From: Roseovarius sp. UBA6217
Lineage (GTDB): Bacteria > Pseudomonadota > Alphaproteobacteria > Rhodobacterales > Rhodobacteraceae
Assembly (NCBI GenBank): GCA_002421985.1
Contig: DISF01000072.1
Location: 1-17,805 of the forward strand
DNA length: 17,805 nt
Direction: 5' to 3'
Part shown: in pieces, positions 6,583-13,506 of the stretch
How the letters are laid out: each line of letters starts with the position of its first letter
How positions within the stretch are numbered: the first letter of the stretch is position 1
Notes under the pieces: model-generated
What the model saw: only the letters and a program-made list of their open reading frames with translations
Database searches by the model: none
What the model was told of the DNA's origin: nothing
Translations under genes and position numbers: made by a program

Positions 6583-7353
6583 TTGCCGCAACTTGTTCGA
6601 AATTCCGGCGTCGCCGTTTGGGCGCAAATCGCTGAGGCCCTTCGGGGCGAGATCGAGCGTAGTTTCGACGAGGGCGACTGGCTGCCGGCCGAGCCTGAGC
6701 TTGCCGCAAGGTTCGGTGTCAATCGCCACACCCTTCGCCACGCTGTTTCGGCGCTGATTGCCGAGGGGTTGGTGGAACGTGTTCACGGGCGCGGAACCCG
6801 AGTTTTGGCGCGTGGACTGGTCTACGGTATCGGGCGAGACACGCGGTTTACCGAACAGCTTGCCGCCAGTGGGCGCAGGGCGCAGGTGCGCCTGCTCGAC
6901 CGCGATGGGGCGCGCGCCGAGGGTGGCGTCGCCCGCCGGTTGCGCATTGCCGAAGGCGCGACTGTGCTGCGCCTGCGCACCTTGCGCAGCGACGAGGACC
7001 TGCCCTATGCGCTCACGCTGCATTTTCTGACCGGTGCTTCGGCGGAGGCCGCGCGCAGCTACGAGGGTGGCTCGCTCACCAGCCATCTGCGTGAGGCCGC
7101 CGGGATCACGCTTGAGCGGGTCGAGAGCCTGATCACCACGCGCCTCCCGCTGGTCGAGGATGCGTTGGCGCTCAGAATGCCGCGCACCCAGCCGGTGCTG
7201 CGCGTCAAGGGCGTGAACGCCTGCCGCGCATGCGGCGAGGTGCAGGAATACGCGATCAGCCAGTTTCGCGGCGATCGCATCCAACTGTCGGTGGCCGAGC
7301 CGGGCTGGGCCACCGACGAACCGCTACAGGACCAAGAGATCACGACGATCTGA
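6583..7353 (+). CDS. phnF: PhnF, GntR/HutC-family regulator of phosphonate genes
   Basis: This is a 256-residue repressor-type protein. The N-terminal winged helix-turn-helix covers about 10-76: residues 34-75 read as LPAEPELAARFG, VNRHTLRHAV, then SALIAEGLVERVHGRGTRV in succession, the classic GntR pattern. A UTRA ligand-binding domain follows at about 85-240, beginning TRFTEQLAASGRRA, as in PhnF. It probably represses the phn genes and responds to a phosphonate or pathway intermediate. The TTG start is chosen because GGAGGT lies six bases upstream and the N-terminus then has the usual spacing before the HTH. A CRAC pair (214-217) in the effector domain is a small oddity. It is the first gene of the phn cluster, and its TGA lies within a 21-bp repeat that recurs before phnD. 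Confidence 0.88.
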   Translation: MPQLVRNSGVAVWAQIAEALRGEIERSFDEGDWLPAEPELAARFGVNRHTLRHAVSALIAEGLVERVHGRGTRVLARGLVYGIGRDTRFTEQLAASGRRAQVRLLDRDGARAEGGVARRLRIAEGATVLRLRTLRSDEDLPYALTLHFLTGASAEAARSYEGGSLTSHLREAAGITLERVESLITTRLPLVEDALALRMPRTQPVLRVKGVNACRACGEVQEYAISQFRGDRIQLSVAEPGWATDEPLQDQEITTI

Positions 7354-7370
7354 CTCCCCAGTCATTCAAC
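7350..7370 (+). repeat. 21-bp direct repeat, copy 1 (second copy at 17579)
   Basis: The bases from 7351, TGACTCCCCAGTCATTCAAC, plus the C before them, recur identically at 17579-17599. Within the repeat, TGACT-CCCC-AGTCA is a perfect 5-bp inverted repeat. This copy contains the phnF stop codon and lies about 20 bp before a short ATG ORF with a good ribosome-binding site. The other copy lies about 20 bp before the phnD ATG. A 21-bp exact match over 17.8 kb is very unlikely by chance, so shared ancestry or a shared regulatory role is likely. Confidence 0.85.
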
Positions 7371-7390
7371 ACGCACCGAGAGGACCGATC

Positions 7391-7423
7391 ATGTCTGATA
7401 CCAAGGCCCGCCGCCCCGCCTGA
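7391..7423 (+). other. 10-codon ORF in the phnF-phnG leader
   Basis: ATG at 7391 follows GAGAGGA (7378-7384) at ideal spacing and encodes MSDTKARRPA before TGA at 7421. It sits behind the 21-bp repeat exactly where phnD sits behind the other copy. It may be a leader peptide or the stump of a deleted gene that once followed phnF. Nothing in the peptide identifies it. Confidence 0.3.
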
Positions 7424-7581
7424 TCGCAGGCCCGCCGGGGGCAGGACTGCTGCCAGTTTCCAAATTTTACCCCCTTTCCGAGGGGTGCCGCCTCCGCCCG
7501 GTCATCGGGCGGCATGTTGAGATATTGCCCAACGGGTCGCCGTTCATCGACGACCAGCCACAGACAGAAAGACAGGCCATC
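7424..7581 (+). promoter_or_regulatory. structured leader upstream of phnG
   Basis: No gene is supported here. The RNA could form several hairpins: GCCTG-ATCG-CAGGC (7418-7431), GGCAG-GACTG-CTGCC (about 7440-7454), and the strongest, CCGCCCG-GTCAT-CGGGCGG (7494-7512, seven perfect pairs, 5-nt loop). None is followed by a U-run, so I do not call a terminator. They may protect the mRNA end, attenuate transcription or separate phnF from phnG expression. A 10-bp direct repeat AGGCCCGCCG (7404, 7428) is also present. Confidence 0.4.
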
Positions 7582-8055
7582 ATGCCCGACCAAGCCACCA
7601 AACTTGCCGAAAAGGCGACGCTGCACGAGTTGCTTGCCTATGCCGCCGCAGATGACATCCGCGATCTGCCGGACCGGTTCGGCATCACTGCCACCCGCCG
7701 AAGCGCGCGCCGGGTGCGCATCATGCTGCGGATGCGCGACGGGGTGAGCGGCCAGCCCTTCAACATGACCGAAGCGCTGGCGATCGAGGCCTATGCCGAG
7801 GTCGGCGGGCATCAGGGCTGCCAGCTTCGGCTGGGTGAGGATGACGAGGCGGCGGTCATCGGGGCCACCCTTCTGGCCGGGATCGAGGCTGATCCGACGC
7901 TTTTGCCAAAGGTGCGCGCGGCACTTGCGGGGGTTGAGGCGGCGCGCGAACGCAAGGTGGCGCAAGAGCGCGCGGCGGTGCGCGCCACCGAGATCAATTT
8001 TGAAGGTGGCGAGGTCGAGGCCTACGACGCCAACGACTATTCCACCGATCGCTGA
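7582..8055 (+). CDS. phnG: PhnG, C-P lyase core subunit (divergent)
   Basis: This is a 157-residue protein of normal PhnG length (about 150). Similarity to well-known PhnG proteins is weak but in register: a central hydrophobic strand with basic residues, then G-x-PFN-x2-E-x-A (about 57-66), then Q-L-RLGEDDEAA-x2-GA-x-L (about 81-97), and a C-terminal INFE (about 141) where PhnG usually has VDFF. PhnG joins PhnH, PhnI and PhnJ in the core complex. With PhnI it is needed to transfer the phosphonate onto the ribose of ATP. The ATG at 7582 was chosen over an upstream in-frame TTG because it starts at the family position and has a modest ACAGG upstream. Being first before phnH strongly supports the call. 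Confidence 0.75.
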   Translation: MPDQATKLAEKATLHELLAYAAADDIRDLPDRFGITATRRSARRVRIMLRMRDGVSGQPFNMTEALAIEAYAEVGGHQGCQLRLGEDDEAAVIGATLLAGIEADPTLLPKVRAALAGVEAARERKVAQERAAVRATEINFEGGEVEAYDANDYSTDR

Positions 8056-8064
8056 GGATATCCC

Positions 8065-8643
8065 ATGAAAGACGCAGTCGATTCCATCGGCCCCGACCCG
8101 TTCGAGACGCAAACGCTTGCGCGTGCGGCCATCTCCGCCATGGCGCATCCCGGTCGGGTGCTGCGCTGCACTGCCACCTGCGCGGGGCTGTTGCGCGCCT
8201 TCGTGCCTGCGGGCACGCGGCTTTATCTGGGCGAGGGCAGCGGCGCGGCGGGGTTCGCGCCGCCCGTGGGTGCGCGGATCGTGCAGGCACCCGGCGAGGC
8301 GGTGATCGCGGCGGCGCGCGGCGATGCGGGTGCGGCGCTGATCGGCACGCTGTCTCGCGGCACGCTGCCCCATCCTGAGGATGGGGCGCTGTTGCTGCTT
8401 GCGGTCACCGGGCTGACCGAAGCGCCCGACGCTGGCGCGACGGTCTTCTGGATCGGGCGCGGTGCCGCCGGGGGGCGCACACGGCGGCTATCTGTGAAGG
8501 GTTTGGCGGAGGGCTTTATCGCCGCGCGCGCAGCGATCAACGGCGCCTACCCGATGGGGGTGGACATCCTGTTGGTGGATGAGGGGAGCGGCACGCTTGC
8601 CGGTTTGCCGCGCCATTCGCGCCTGGATATGAGGGAGATCTGA
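8065..8643 (+). CDS. phnH: PhnH, C-P lyase core subunit
   Basis: This 192-residue protein is close to the usual 190-200 for PhnH. It shows the N-terminal RAAISAMAHPGRV (20-32), matching the family's F-R-x-M-x-AM-x-PG motif. The central PEDGALLLLAV segment (104-114) is where homologs have a P-x-x-(G/S)-A strand. The C-terminal signature is YPMGVDILLVDE (162-173) followed by LPRHSRLD (182-189), equivalent to FP-x-G-x-D and LPRT-x-R in other PhnH proteins. PhnH belongs to the PhnGHIJ complex, where it dimerises and contacts PhnJ. GAGGA lies six bases before the ATG. The gene begins nine bases after the phnG stop and ends just before phnI. Confidence 0.85.
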   Translation: MKDAVDSIGPDPFETQTLARAAISAMAHPGRVLRCTATCAGLLRAFVPAGTRLYLGEGSGAAGFAPPVGARIVQAPGEAVIAAARGDAGAALIGTLSRGTLPHPEDGALLLLAVTGLTEAPDAGATVFWIGRGAAGGRTRRLSVKGLAEGFIAARAAINGAYPMGVDILLVDEGSGTLAGLPRHSRLDMREI

Positions 8644-8644
8644 G

Positions 8645-9841
8645 ATGGGATATACCGTTGTCCGGGGCGGCACCGAGGCGATGCTCGCGGCCGAGCAGAT
8701 GCTTGATGCCGTGCGTCTGGGGGCCTTCCGGGAGGCACCCGAAACATTTGCAAGCGCTGCCCAGCAGGTGGACATGATCCTTGCCGGGCAGCGCAACGCG
8801 GTTGACCGTGTGATGTGCGAGGCCGGGTTTCACGCGCCGCGCTTGGCGGCCCTGGCCATCGTGCAGGCCGAGGGCGATGTCATCCATGCCTCTTTCATCC
8901 TACGCGCCCTGCGGGTCAGCCTGCCACGCTGGGGCACCTCCGAGACGATCGACATGGAGGATATGCGCGTGCTGCGCCGTCTGTCCTCGGCGTTCAAATC
9001 CGTGCCCGGCGGGCAGTATCTGGGGCCATCGCACGACTATACGCTGCATTTCCTGCGCCACGAATTGCTGGCCGAACTGCCCGAAGAGCGCCGCGCCGAG
9101 GCCTTGCGCGCGCTTGGGGCCGAGGACGGCGTCGCGGGGGAGGCCACGCGCCCGCTGCCGCCCATGCCGCGCGTGATCGAGATCCTGCGCGCGGCGGGTG
9201 TGGTCAGCCTGCCCAAGGGCGATGCCGGGGCGGAGCCCGCTGATATCACCATGGCACCGATGCGCTTTCCGGCACCCGCCCGTTCGGCCCGGCTTCAGGC
9301 GCTGTCGCGCGGCGAGAACGGAATGATGATCGGCCTCGCCTACAGTTCACTGCGCGGCTACGGCCATGTCCATCCGACGCTGGCAGAGCTGCGTGTGGGC
9401 CATGTGCCGGTGCGCCTGCGCCATCCGCTTTGGGATATCGAGGTCGGGATCGGCGAGGTGCTGATCACGCAATGCGATGCGATCATCACCGGTGTCGGGG
9501 CCATTTCAACCGATGATGCCGAGGATGGGCAGGACGGCCTGCGGCTTGGGCTGGGCTTTGGCGCGGCCCTTGGCCAGCAGGAAGAGAGGGCGATTGCCAT
9601 TTCGATCCTCGACGGCTGTCTTGAGCAGGGTGACAGCCCTGAGGGTGGCCCCGCCGACGATACCGAATTCGTGCTTTATCACTGCGACGGGGTCGAGAGC
9701 CTTGGCTTTGTCGAGCATCTGAAAAAGCCGCATTACATGCTCTTCGCCTCGGTTCTTGACCGGATGAGCGCGGCCAATGCGCCGCAAACCGTTGCGCCGG
9801 AAGGCGCGGCACAGCCCGAATTCGAGGAGACCAACCCATGA
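8645..9841 (+). CDS. phnI: PhnI, C-P lyase nucleosidase/transferase subunit
   Basis: This 398-residue protein matches PhnI along its whole length. The N-terminus MGYTVVRGGTEAMLAA resembles the VAVKGGEKAI start of E. coli PhnI. Other blocks are NAVDRVMCEAG (51-61), PGGQYLGPSHDYTLHFL (121-137), SARLQALSRGENG (214-226) with LAYSSLRGYGHVHP (231-244), and EFVLYHCDGVESLGFVEHLK (341-360) followed by KPHYMLF. PhnI is the subunit that, with PhnGHL, displaces adenine from ATP to form the ribosyl-1-phosphonate triphosphate. It begins one base after the phnH stop, and its TGA overlaps the phnJ ATG. The C-terminal tail after about 370 is Ala/Pro/Glu-rich and longer than in E. coli. Confidence 0.96.
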   Translation: MGYTVVRGGTEAMLAAEQMLDAVRLGAFREAPETFASAAQQVDMILAGQRNAVDRVMCEAGFHAPRLAALAIVQAEGDVIHASFILRALRVSLPRWGTSETIDMEDMRVLRRLSSAFKSVPGGQYLGPSHDYTLHFLRHELLAELPEERRAEALRALGAEDGVAGEATRPLPPMPRVIEILRAAGVVSLPKGDAGAEPADITMAPMRFPAPARSARLQALSRGENGMMIGLAYSSLRGYGHVHPTLAELRVGHVPVRLRHPLWDIEVGIGEVLITQCDAIITGVGAISTDDAEDGQDGLRLGLGFGAALGQQEERAIAISILDGCLEQGDSPEGGPADDTEFVLYHCDGVESLGFVEHLKKPHYMLFASVLDRMSAANAPQTVAPEGAAQPEFEETNP

Positions 9842-10725
9842 GCGCCGATCACATCGCCCCCGCCACCGCGCCGCAATGGCCCTTTGGCTATCTGGATGAG
9901 TTCATGAAAGCCTCGGTGCGGCTGGCCGTGCTGCGCTCGGTCTGCATTCCGGGCTATCAGGTGCCTTACGTCTCGGAAGAGGTGCCGATCGCGCGCGGCT
10001 ATGGCTCTGGCGGGTTGCAGGTCACGCTGTCGCTGATCGGCCCCGAGGATCGCTACAAGATCATCGACGAGGGCGATGACGAGACGGTGAACGCGGTCAA
10101 CCTGCGCCGCATGGTGGGGCTGGTGACGGGCGCCACCGCCACCTATGACCCCGAGCGCGCCGACCTGATCCAGACCCGCCACAAGGTGCCCGAGGCCCCC
10201 CTGCGCGAGGATCAGATCGTGATCCTTCAGGTGGCCTTTCCCGATGCGCTGCGGTTTTTTGAACGCTCCGAGGCGGTGGCGCGGCAGATGCACGCCGAGA
10301 AGGATTACAGCAAGCTATGGCTGCGGCTTTATGAAAGCGTGGTCAGCCACGGTGAAATCATGATCGGCGGGCGCTACCCGGTGATGGTCGAGGGGCGCTA
10401 TGTGCTTGATCCCACCCATGTGCCACGCTGGGATTTGCCGATGCTGGATCAATCCCCGGCGCTGTTCATCTTCTGCGCCGGGCGCGAGAAACGCATCTAT
10501 TCGATCCCGCCCGACACGCGGGTCGAACCGCTTGGTTTTGAGGATCACCCGTTTCGCATCGAAGATCAAACCGGGCGCGCCTGCGGGCTCTGCGGCGCGA
10601 CCGACAGCTTTCTGGCCCCGTTTCTGGCGCAGGGTGGCGGTATGGGCTGGCTGTGTTCGGACACGGCCCATTGCCGCAAGCGGCGCGGCGAACATCTGGA
10701 GGATATGACATGGCAACCCCTTTGA
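9838..10725 (+). CDS. phnJ: PhnJ, radical-SAM C-P lyase
   Basis: This is a 295-residue protein and the enzyme that breaks the carbon-phosphorus bond. It uses S-adenosylmethionine and a [4Fe-4S] cluster, converting ribose-1-phosphonate-5-phosphate into the cyclic phosphate plus the hydrocarbon. Family blocks include GYLDEFMKASVRLAVLRSV (17-35), IPGYQVPY (37-44), the TRHKVPEAPL stretch (113-122), and AGREKRIY-x-IPP (214-225). The C-terminal cysteines are C249 and C252 (CGLC), C273, and C279, six residues after C273 (CSDTAHC). In E. coli the equivalent C241, C244 and C266 bind the cluster and C272 is the catalytic thiyl cysteine, so the site looks complete. ATG at 9838 overlaps the phnI stop. 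It overlaps phnK by 16 bases. Confidence 0.97.
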   Translation: MSADHIAPATAPQWPFGYLDEFMKASVRLAVLRSVCIPGYQVPYVSEEVPIARGYGSGGLQVTLSLIGPEDRYKIIDEGDDETVNAVNLRRMVGLVTGATATYDPERADLIQTRHKVPEAPLREDQIVILQVAFPDALRFFERSEAVARQMHAEKDYSKLWLRLYESVVSHGEIMIGGRYPVMVEGRYVLDPTHVPRWDLPMLDQSPALFIFCAGREKRIYSIPPDTRVEPLGFEDHPFRIEDQTGRACGLCGATDSFLAPFLAQGGGMGWLCSDTAHCRKRRGEHLEDMTWQPL

Positions 10726-11546
10726 TCCGGGCCGAGGGCCTGTCGTTGCGCCATGGCCGCGCGCCCTGCGCTGACGGCTGCCGCGCGCTGGACGACCGGG
10801 CAGATACTGCCGTCTGCCCGCGCTGCGGCGCGGTTTGGGCGCTGCGCGATGTCAGCTTTGATGTCTATCCCGGCGAGATTTTCGGCATTGTCGGCGAAAG
10901 CGGCGCGGGCAAGACCAGCCTGATCGACATCCTCGATTTCCGCGCCGAGCCGACGGCGGGCGCTGTCTATTACGGCGGCTGGCATGACGGGCAGCGCCCC
11001 CTGCACGAGGCCAGCGACGAAGAGCGCCGCGACCTGCGCAATCACGCGCTTGGCCTTGTCTATCAGAACCCGCGCCGCGCGCTGATGATGGGGATGAGCG
11101 CGGGCGGCAATGTGATCGAGCGGATGCTGGCCGCGGGCGAGCGCCATATCGGGCAGATGCGCGCGCGCGCGCATGGGCATCTGGACCATATGGAACTGGG
11201 CGACCGGATGGATGTGGTCACCGAAACGCTGAGCGCAGGCATGCGCCAGCGGGTGCAGATCGCGCGTGCGCTGGCCAACCGGCCACAGGTGCTGTTGCTG
11301 GATGAGCCGACCACCGGGCTGGATCTGTCGGTGCAGGCGCGCACGCTCGATCTGATCCGCAAGGTGCAGCGCGAGCTGGGGCTGACGGTGATCCTTGTCA
11401 CCCATGACTGGGGCGTGCTGCGGCTTCTGGCGCGGCGGGCGATCGTGCTCAAGGCCGGGCGCGTCGTCGAAAGCGGCATGGTGGCCCAACTCATGGAAGA
11501 CCCGCAGGCCCCTTACACCCAACTTCTGGTGAGTTCCGCGCTATGA
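10710..11546 (+). CDS. phnK: PhnK, ABC-type subunit of the C-P lyase complex, with Cys4 insertion
   Basis: This is a 278-residue ABC ATPase domain with no membrane partner. In E. coli PhnK docks on PhnJ of the core complex. It has Walker A GESGAGKTS (62-70), signature LSAGMRQRV (174-182, with Ala where most ABC proteins have Gly), Walker B VLLLDEP (194-200) and the H-loop THD (His232). Between the first strand and RDVSFDVYPGE there is an insertion with four cysteines, C20, C24, C36 and C39 (CADGC and CPRC), resembling a small zinc ribbon that standard PhnK proteins lack. The ATG at 10710 has GGAGGA six bases upstream and gives the usual LIRAEGLS start. The longer frame runs inside phnJ. Its stop overlaps the phnL start (ATGA). 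Confidence 0.93.
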   Translation: MATPLIRAEGLSLRHGRAPCADGCRALDDRADTAVCPRCGAVWALRDVSFDVYPGEIFGIVGESGAGKTSLIDILDFRAEPTAGAVYYGGWHDGQRPLHEASDEERRDLRNHALGLVYQNPRRALMMGMSAGGNVIERMLAAGERHIGQMRARAHGHLDHMELGDRMDVVTETLSAGMRQRVQIARALANRPQVLLLDEPTTGLDLSVQARTLDLIRKVQRELGLTVILVTHDWGVLRLLARRAIVLKAGRVVESGMVAQLMEDPQAPYTQLLVSSAL

Positions 11547-12277
11547 CACAGCCCATCCTTCAAATCGACAATCTGTCCAAGACATTCGTGCTACATCTGC
11601 TGGGTGCCAAGCGGATCGAGGCGTTGAAGGATGTCTCGTTCACCCTTGGCGCGGGCGAGTTTCTGGCGGTCACCGGGCGCACCGGCGCGGGCAAGTCCAC
11701 GCTGGTCAAGACGGTGCTGCAATATCACCGCCCCACCGACGGCGGCGTTGTCTATCACCGCGCTGACGGCACCGCGTTGCGGCTGGACCAACTGCCGGTG
11801 ATCGAGCTGATCGCGCTTCTGGACAGCGAGATCGGCTATGTCGCGCAGCATCTGCATGTGGTGCCGCGGGTGGCCGCGCTTGATCTGATGATCGAGGCCG
11901 CGCCGCACCATGACCGTCCCCGCGCCGAGGCCGAGGCGCGCGCGCTATTCGAGGCGCTGCGCCTGCCCGAAAGCCACGCAGCCCTTTATCCCGCCACCTT
12001 CTCGGGCGGGGAAAAGCAGCGCTTCAACCTCGGGCTGACGCTGATGCGGCGCCCGCGCTTGCTGATCGTGGACGAGCCGACCGCAGCCCTTGACCCCGAG
12101 ACGCGCGAGATCGTCATCGACCTGATGGCACGCCTCAAGGCGCAAGGCACCAGCACCATCGCCGTGCTGCATGACCGCCTTGCGGTCGAACGGCTGGCGG
12201 ATCGTGAAATCGTGATCGCGGAGGGTCGGCTTGCCGCCGAACACCGCGTGACCCAGACAGAGGAACCTGTTGCATGA
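11543..12277 (+). CDS. phnL: PhnL, ABC-type subunit of the C-P lyase pathway
   Basis: This is a 244-residue ABC ATPase domain. It has Walker A GRTGAGKST (45-53), Q-loop region AQH near 101, signature FSGGEKQRFNLG (153-164) and Walker B LLIVDEPTAALD (173-184). The opening ILQIDNLSKTFVLHLLGAKRI is typical of PhnL, as is the FSGGEKQR-N signature that separates it from PhnK. PhnL binds over PhnK in the C-P lyase complex and is required in vitro for ribosyl-phosphonate formation. Its start overlaps the phnK stop and its own stop overlaps the phnM start, so the four genes phnJ to phnM are tightly coupled. Confidence 0.94.
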   Translation: MTQPILQIDNLSKTFVLHLLGAKRIEALKDVSFTLGAGEFLAVTGRTGAGKSTLVKTVLQYHRPTDGGVVYHRADGTALRLDQLPVIELIALLDSEIGYVAQHLHVVPRVAALDLMIEAAPHHDRPRAEAEARALFEALRLPESHAALYPATFSGGEKQRFNLGLTLMRRPRLLIVDEPTAALDPETREIVIDLMARLKAQGTSTIAVLHDRLAVERLADREIVIAEGRLAAEHRVTQTEEPVA

Positions 12278-13506
12278 CGACCCTCATCACCAATGCCCAG
12301 ATCGTCCTGCCCGACCGGGTGGAGCGCGGCACGCTGCGCCTGCACGACGGCAAGATTGCCGAGATCCTGCCCGACGACGGGGCAGGGGCCGCGCCCGCGC
12401 CGGGTGTCGAGGTCATTGACGCCGAAGGTGACTGGCTGATCCCCGGATGCATCGACCTGCATGGCGACGATATCGAGTTCGAGATCGGCGCGCTTGGCCC
12501 GCGTGCGGGCACCCTGCGGATGCCGGTCGAACTGGGCCTTTTGCAATCGGACAAGAACGCCGCCGCATGGGGGATCACCACCAAGCTGCACGCCATCGCC
12601 TATTTCGAGGACGAGGCCAAGAACCGCTCAAAGCGGCTCTCGGGGGCGATCATGGACACGATCCGCGACTATGGCGCGGCGGGCCGCCTGTTGGTCGAGC
12701 ATTGGGTGGACCTGCGTTACGAGGTGACAGCCGATCCCGACTATACGCTGGAGGCGATGGCGCATCCGGTGGTGCGCATGATTTCGGTCATGGATCACAC
12801 GCCCGGCGAGGGCCAATTCGCCGATATCGAAAGCTACAAGGCGCTCAACCGCCAGATCACCGATGCCGACGATGCCGAGTTGGAGCGGCTGGTGGCGGAA
12901 AAACGCGCGCGCGCCCATCTCAAGACCGCACATGAGGCGCAGGTGGCGGCGCGGGCGCATGAACTGGGCCTGATCATCGCCTCGCATGACGACGATTCAG
13001 CTGCGCGCGTCGAGGCGTGGCACGCGCTTGGCGGGGGGCTTTCGGAAATGCCGGTGCGCCTTGAGGCGGCAGAGCGCGCCCATGCGCTTGGCATGAAGGT
13101 CAGCATGGCCGGCCCCAACCTGCTGCGCGGCGGATCGGCCAGCGGCAACCTCAACCTTGTTGAGGCGCTGGCCGCCGGTGCGCTCGATGCGATCTGTTCG
13201 GATTACTATCCACCGGCGCTGGTGTGCGGCGCGTTCAAGCTGGTGCAGGATGGGCTGATTGCCGATCTGCCCGATGCGATCCGCCTTGTTACCGCCGGCC
13301 CCGCCGATGCGCTTGGCCTCACGGACCGGGGGCGCTGTGTGCCCGGTCTGCGGGGCGATGTCGCCCAAGTCTCGACGGTGCTCGGCCATCCGGTCGTGCG
13401 CCGGACCTTCGTCGCCGGTGCCCTTGTCTATGAGGATCGCCGGTTCGAGAACCGCCCACCTGCAACCAAATCCCCTTCCATCCCTAGCGAACTGAGGACG
13501 TCATGA
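12274..13506 (+). CDS. phnM: PhnM, ribosyl-1-phosphonate-5-triphosphate diphosphatase
   Basis: This is a 410-residue metal-dependent amidohydrolase-fold enzyme that splits pyrophosphate from the 5-triphosphate made by PhnGHIL, giving PhnJ its substrate. Motifs in order are PGCIDLHGDD (57-66, metal site), VEHWVDLRYE (141-150), SVMDHTPGEGQF (171-182), ASHDDD (236-241), GPNLLRGGSASGN (280-292) and CSDYYPPAL (308-316). All are the conserved PhnM blocks, and the DHTPG-x-x-QF element is particularly specific. Length is somewhat above E. coli (378) because of a polar tail after about 390. The start overlaps the phnL stop. Its TGA overlaps the ATG of the following binding protein, which ties the importer to the C-P lyase operon. 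Confidence 0.95.
   Translation: MTTLITNAQIVLPDRVERGTLRLHDGKIAEILPDDGAGAAPAPGVEVIDAEGDWLIPGCIDLHGDDIEFEIGALGPRAGTLRMPVELGLLQSDKNAAAWGITTKLHAIAYFEDEAKNRSKRLSGAIMDTIRDYGAAGRLLVEHWVDLRYEVTADPDYTLEAMAHPVVRMISVMDHTPGEGQFADIESYKALNRQITDADDAELERLVAEKRARAHLKTAHEAQVAARAHELGLIIASHDDDSAARVEAWHALGGGLSEMPVRLEAAERAHALGMKVSMAGPNLLRGGSASGNLNLVEALAAGALDAICSDYYPPALVCGAFKLVQDGLIADLPDAIRLVTAGPADALGLTDRGRCVPGLRGDVAQVSTVLGHPVVRRTFVAGALVYEDRRFENRPPATKSPSIPSELRTS

Noticed and set aside
6417..6635. 72-codon plus-strand ORF in the T4SS-phn gap
   Set aside because: It has no ribosome-binding site, no recognisable features, covers the promoter module and runs out of frame into phnF.
7404..7437. AGGCCCGCCG direct repeat as a regulatory iteron
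   Set aside because: Only two copies of a low-complexity GC-rich 10-mer, likely by chance or part of the hairpin region.
10566..11522. 318-codon minus-strand open frame opposite phnK
   Set aside because: It is opposite an intact ABC ATPase with all its motifs. The composition is that of a shadow frame.
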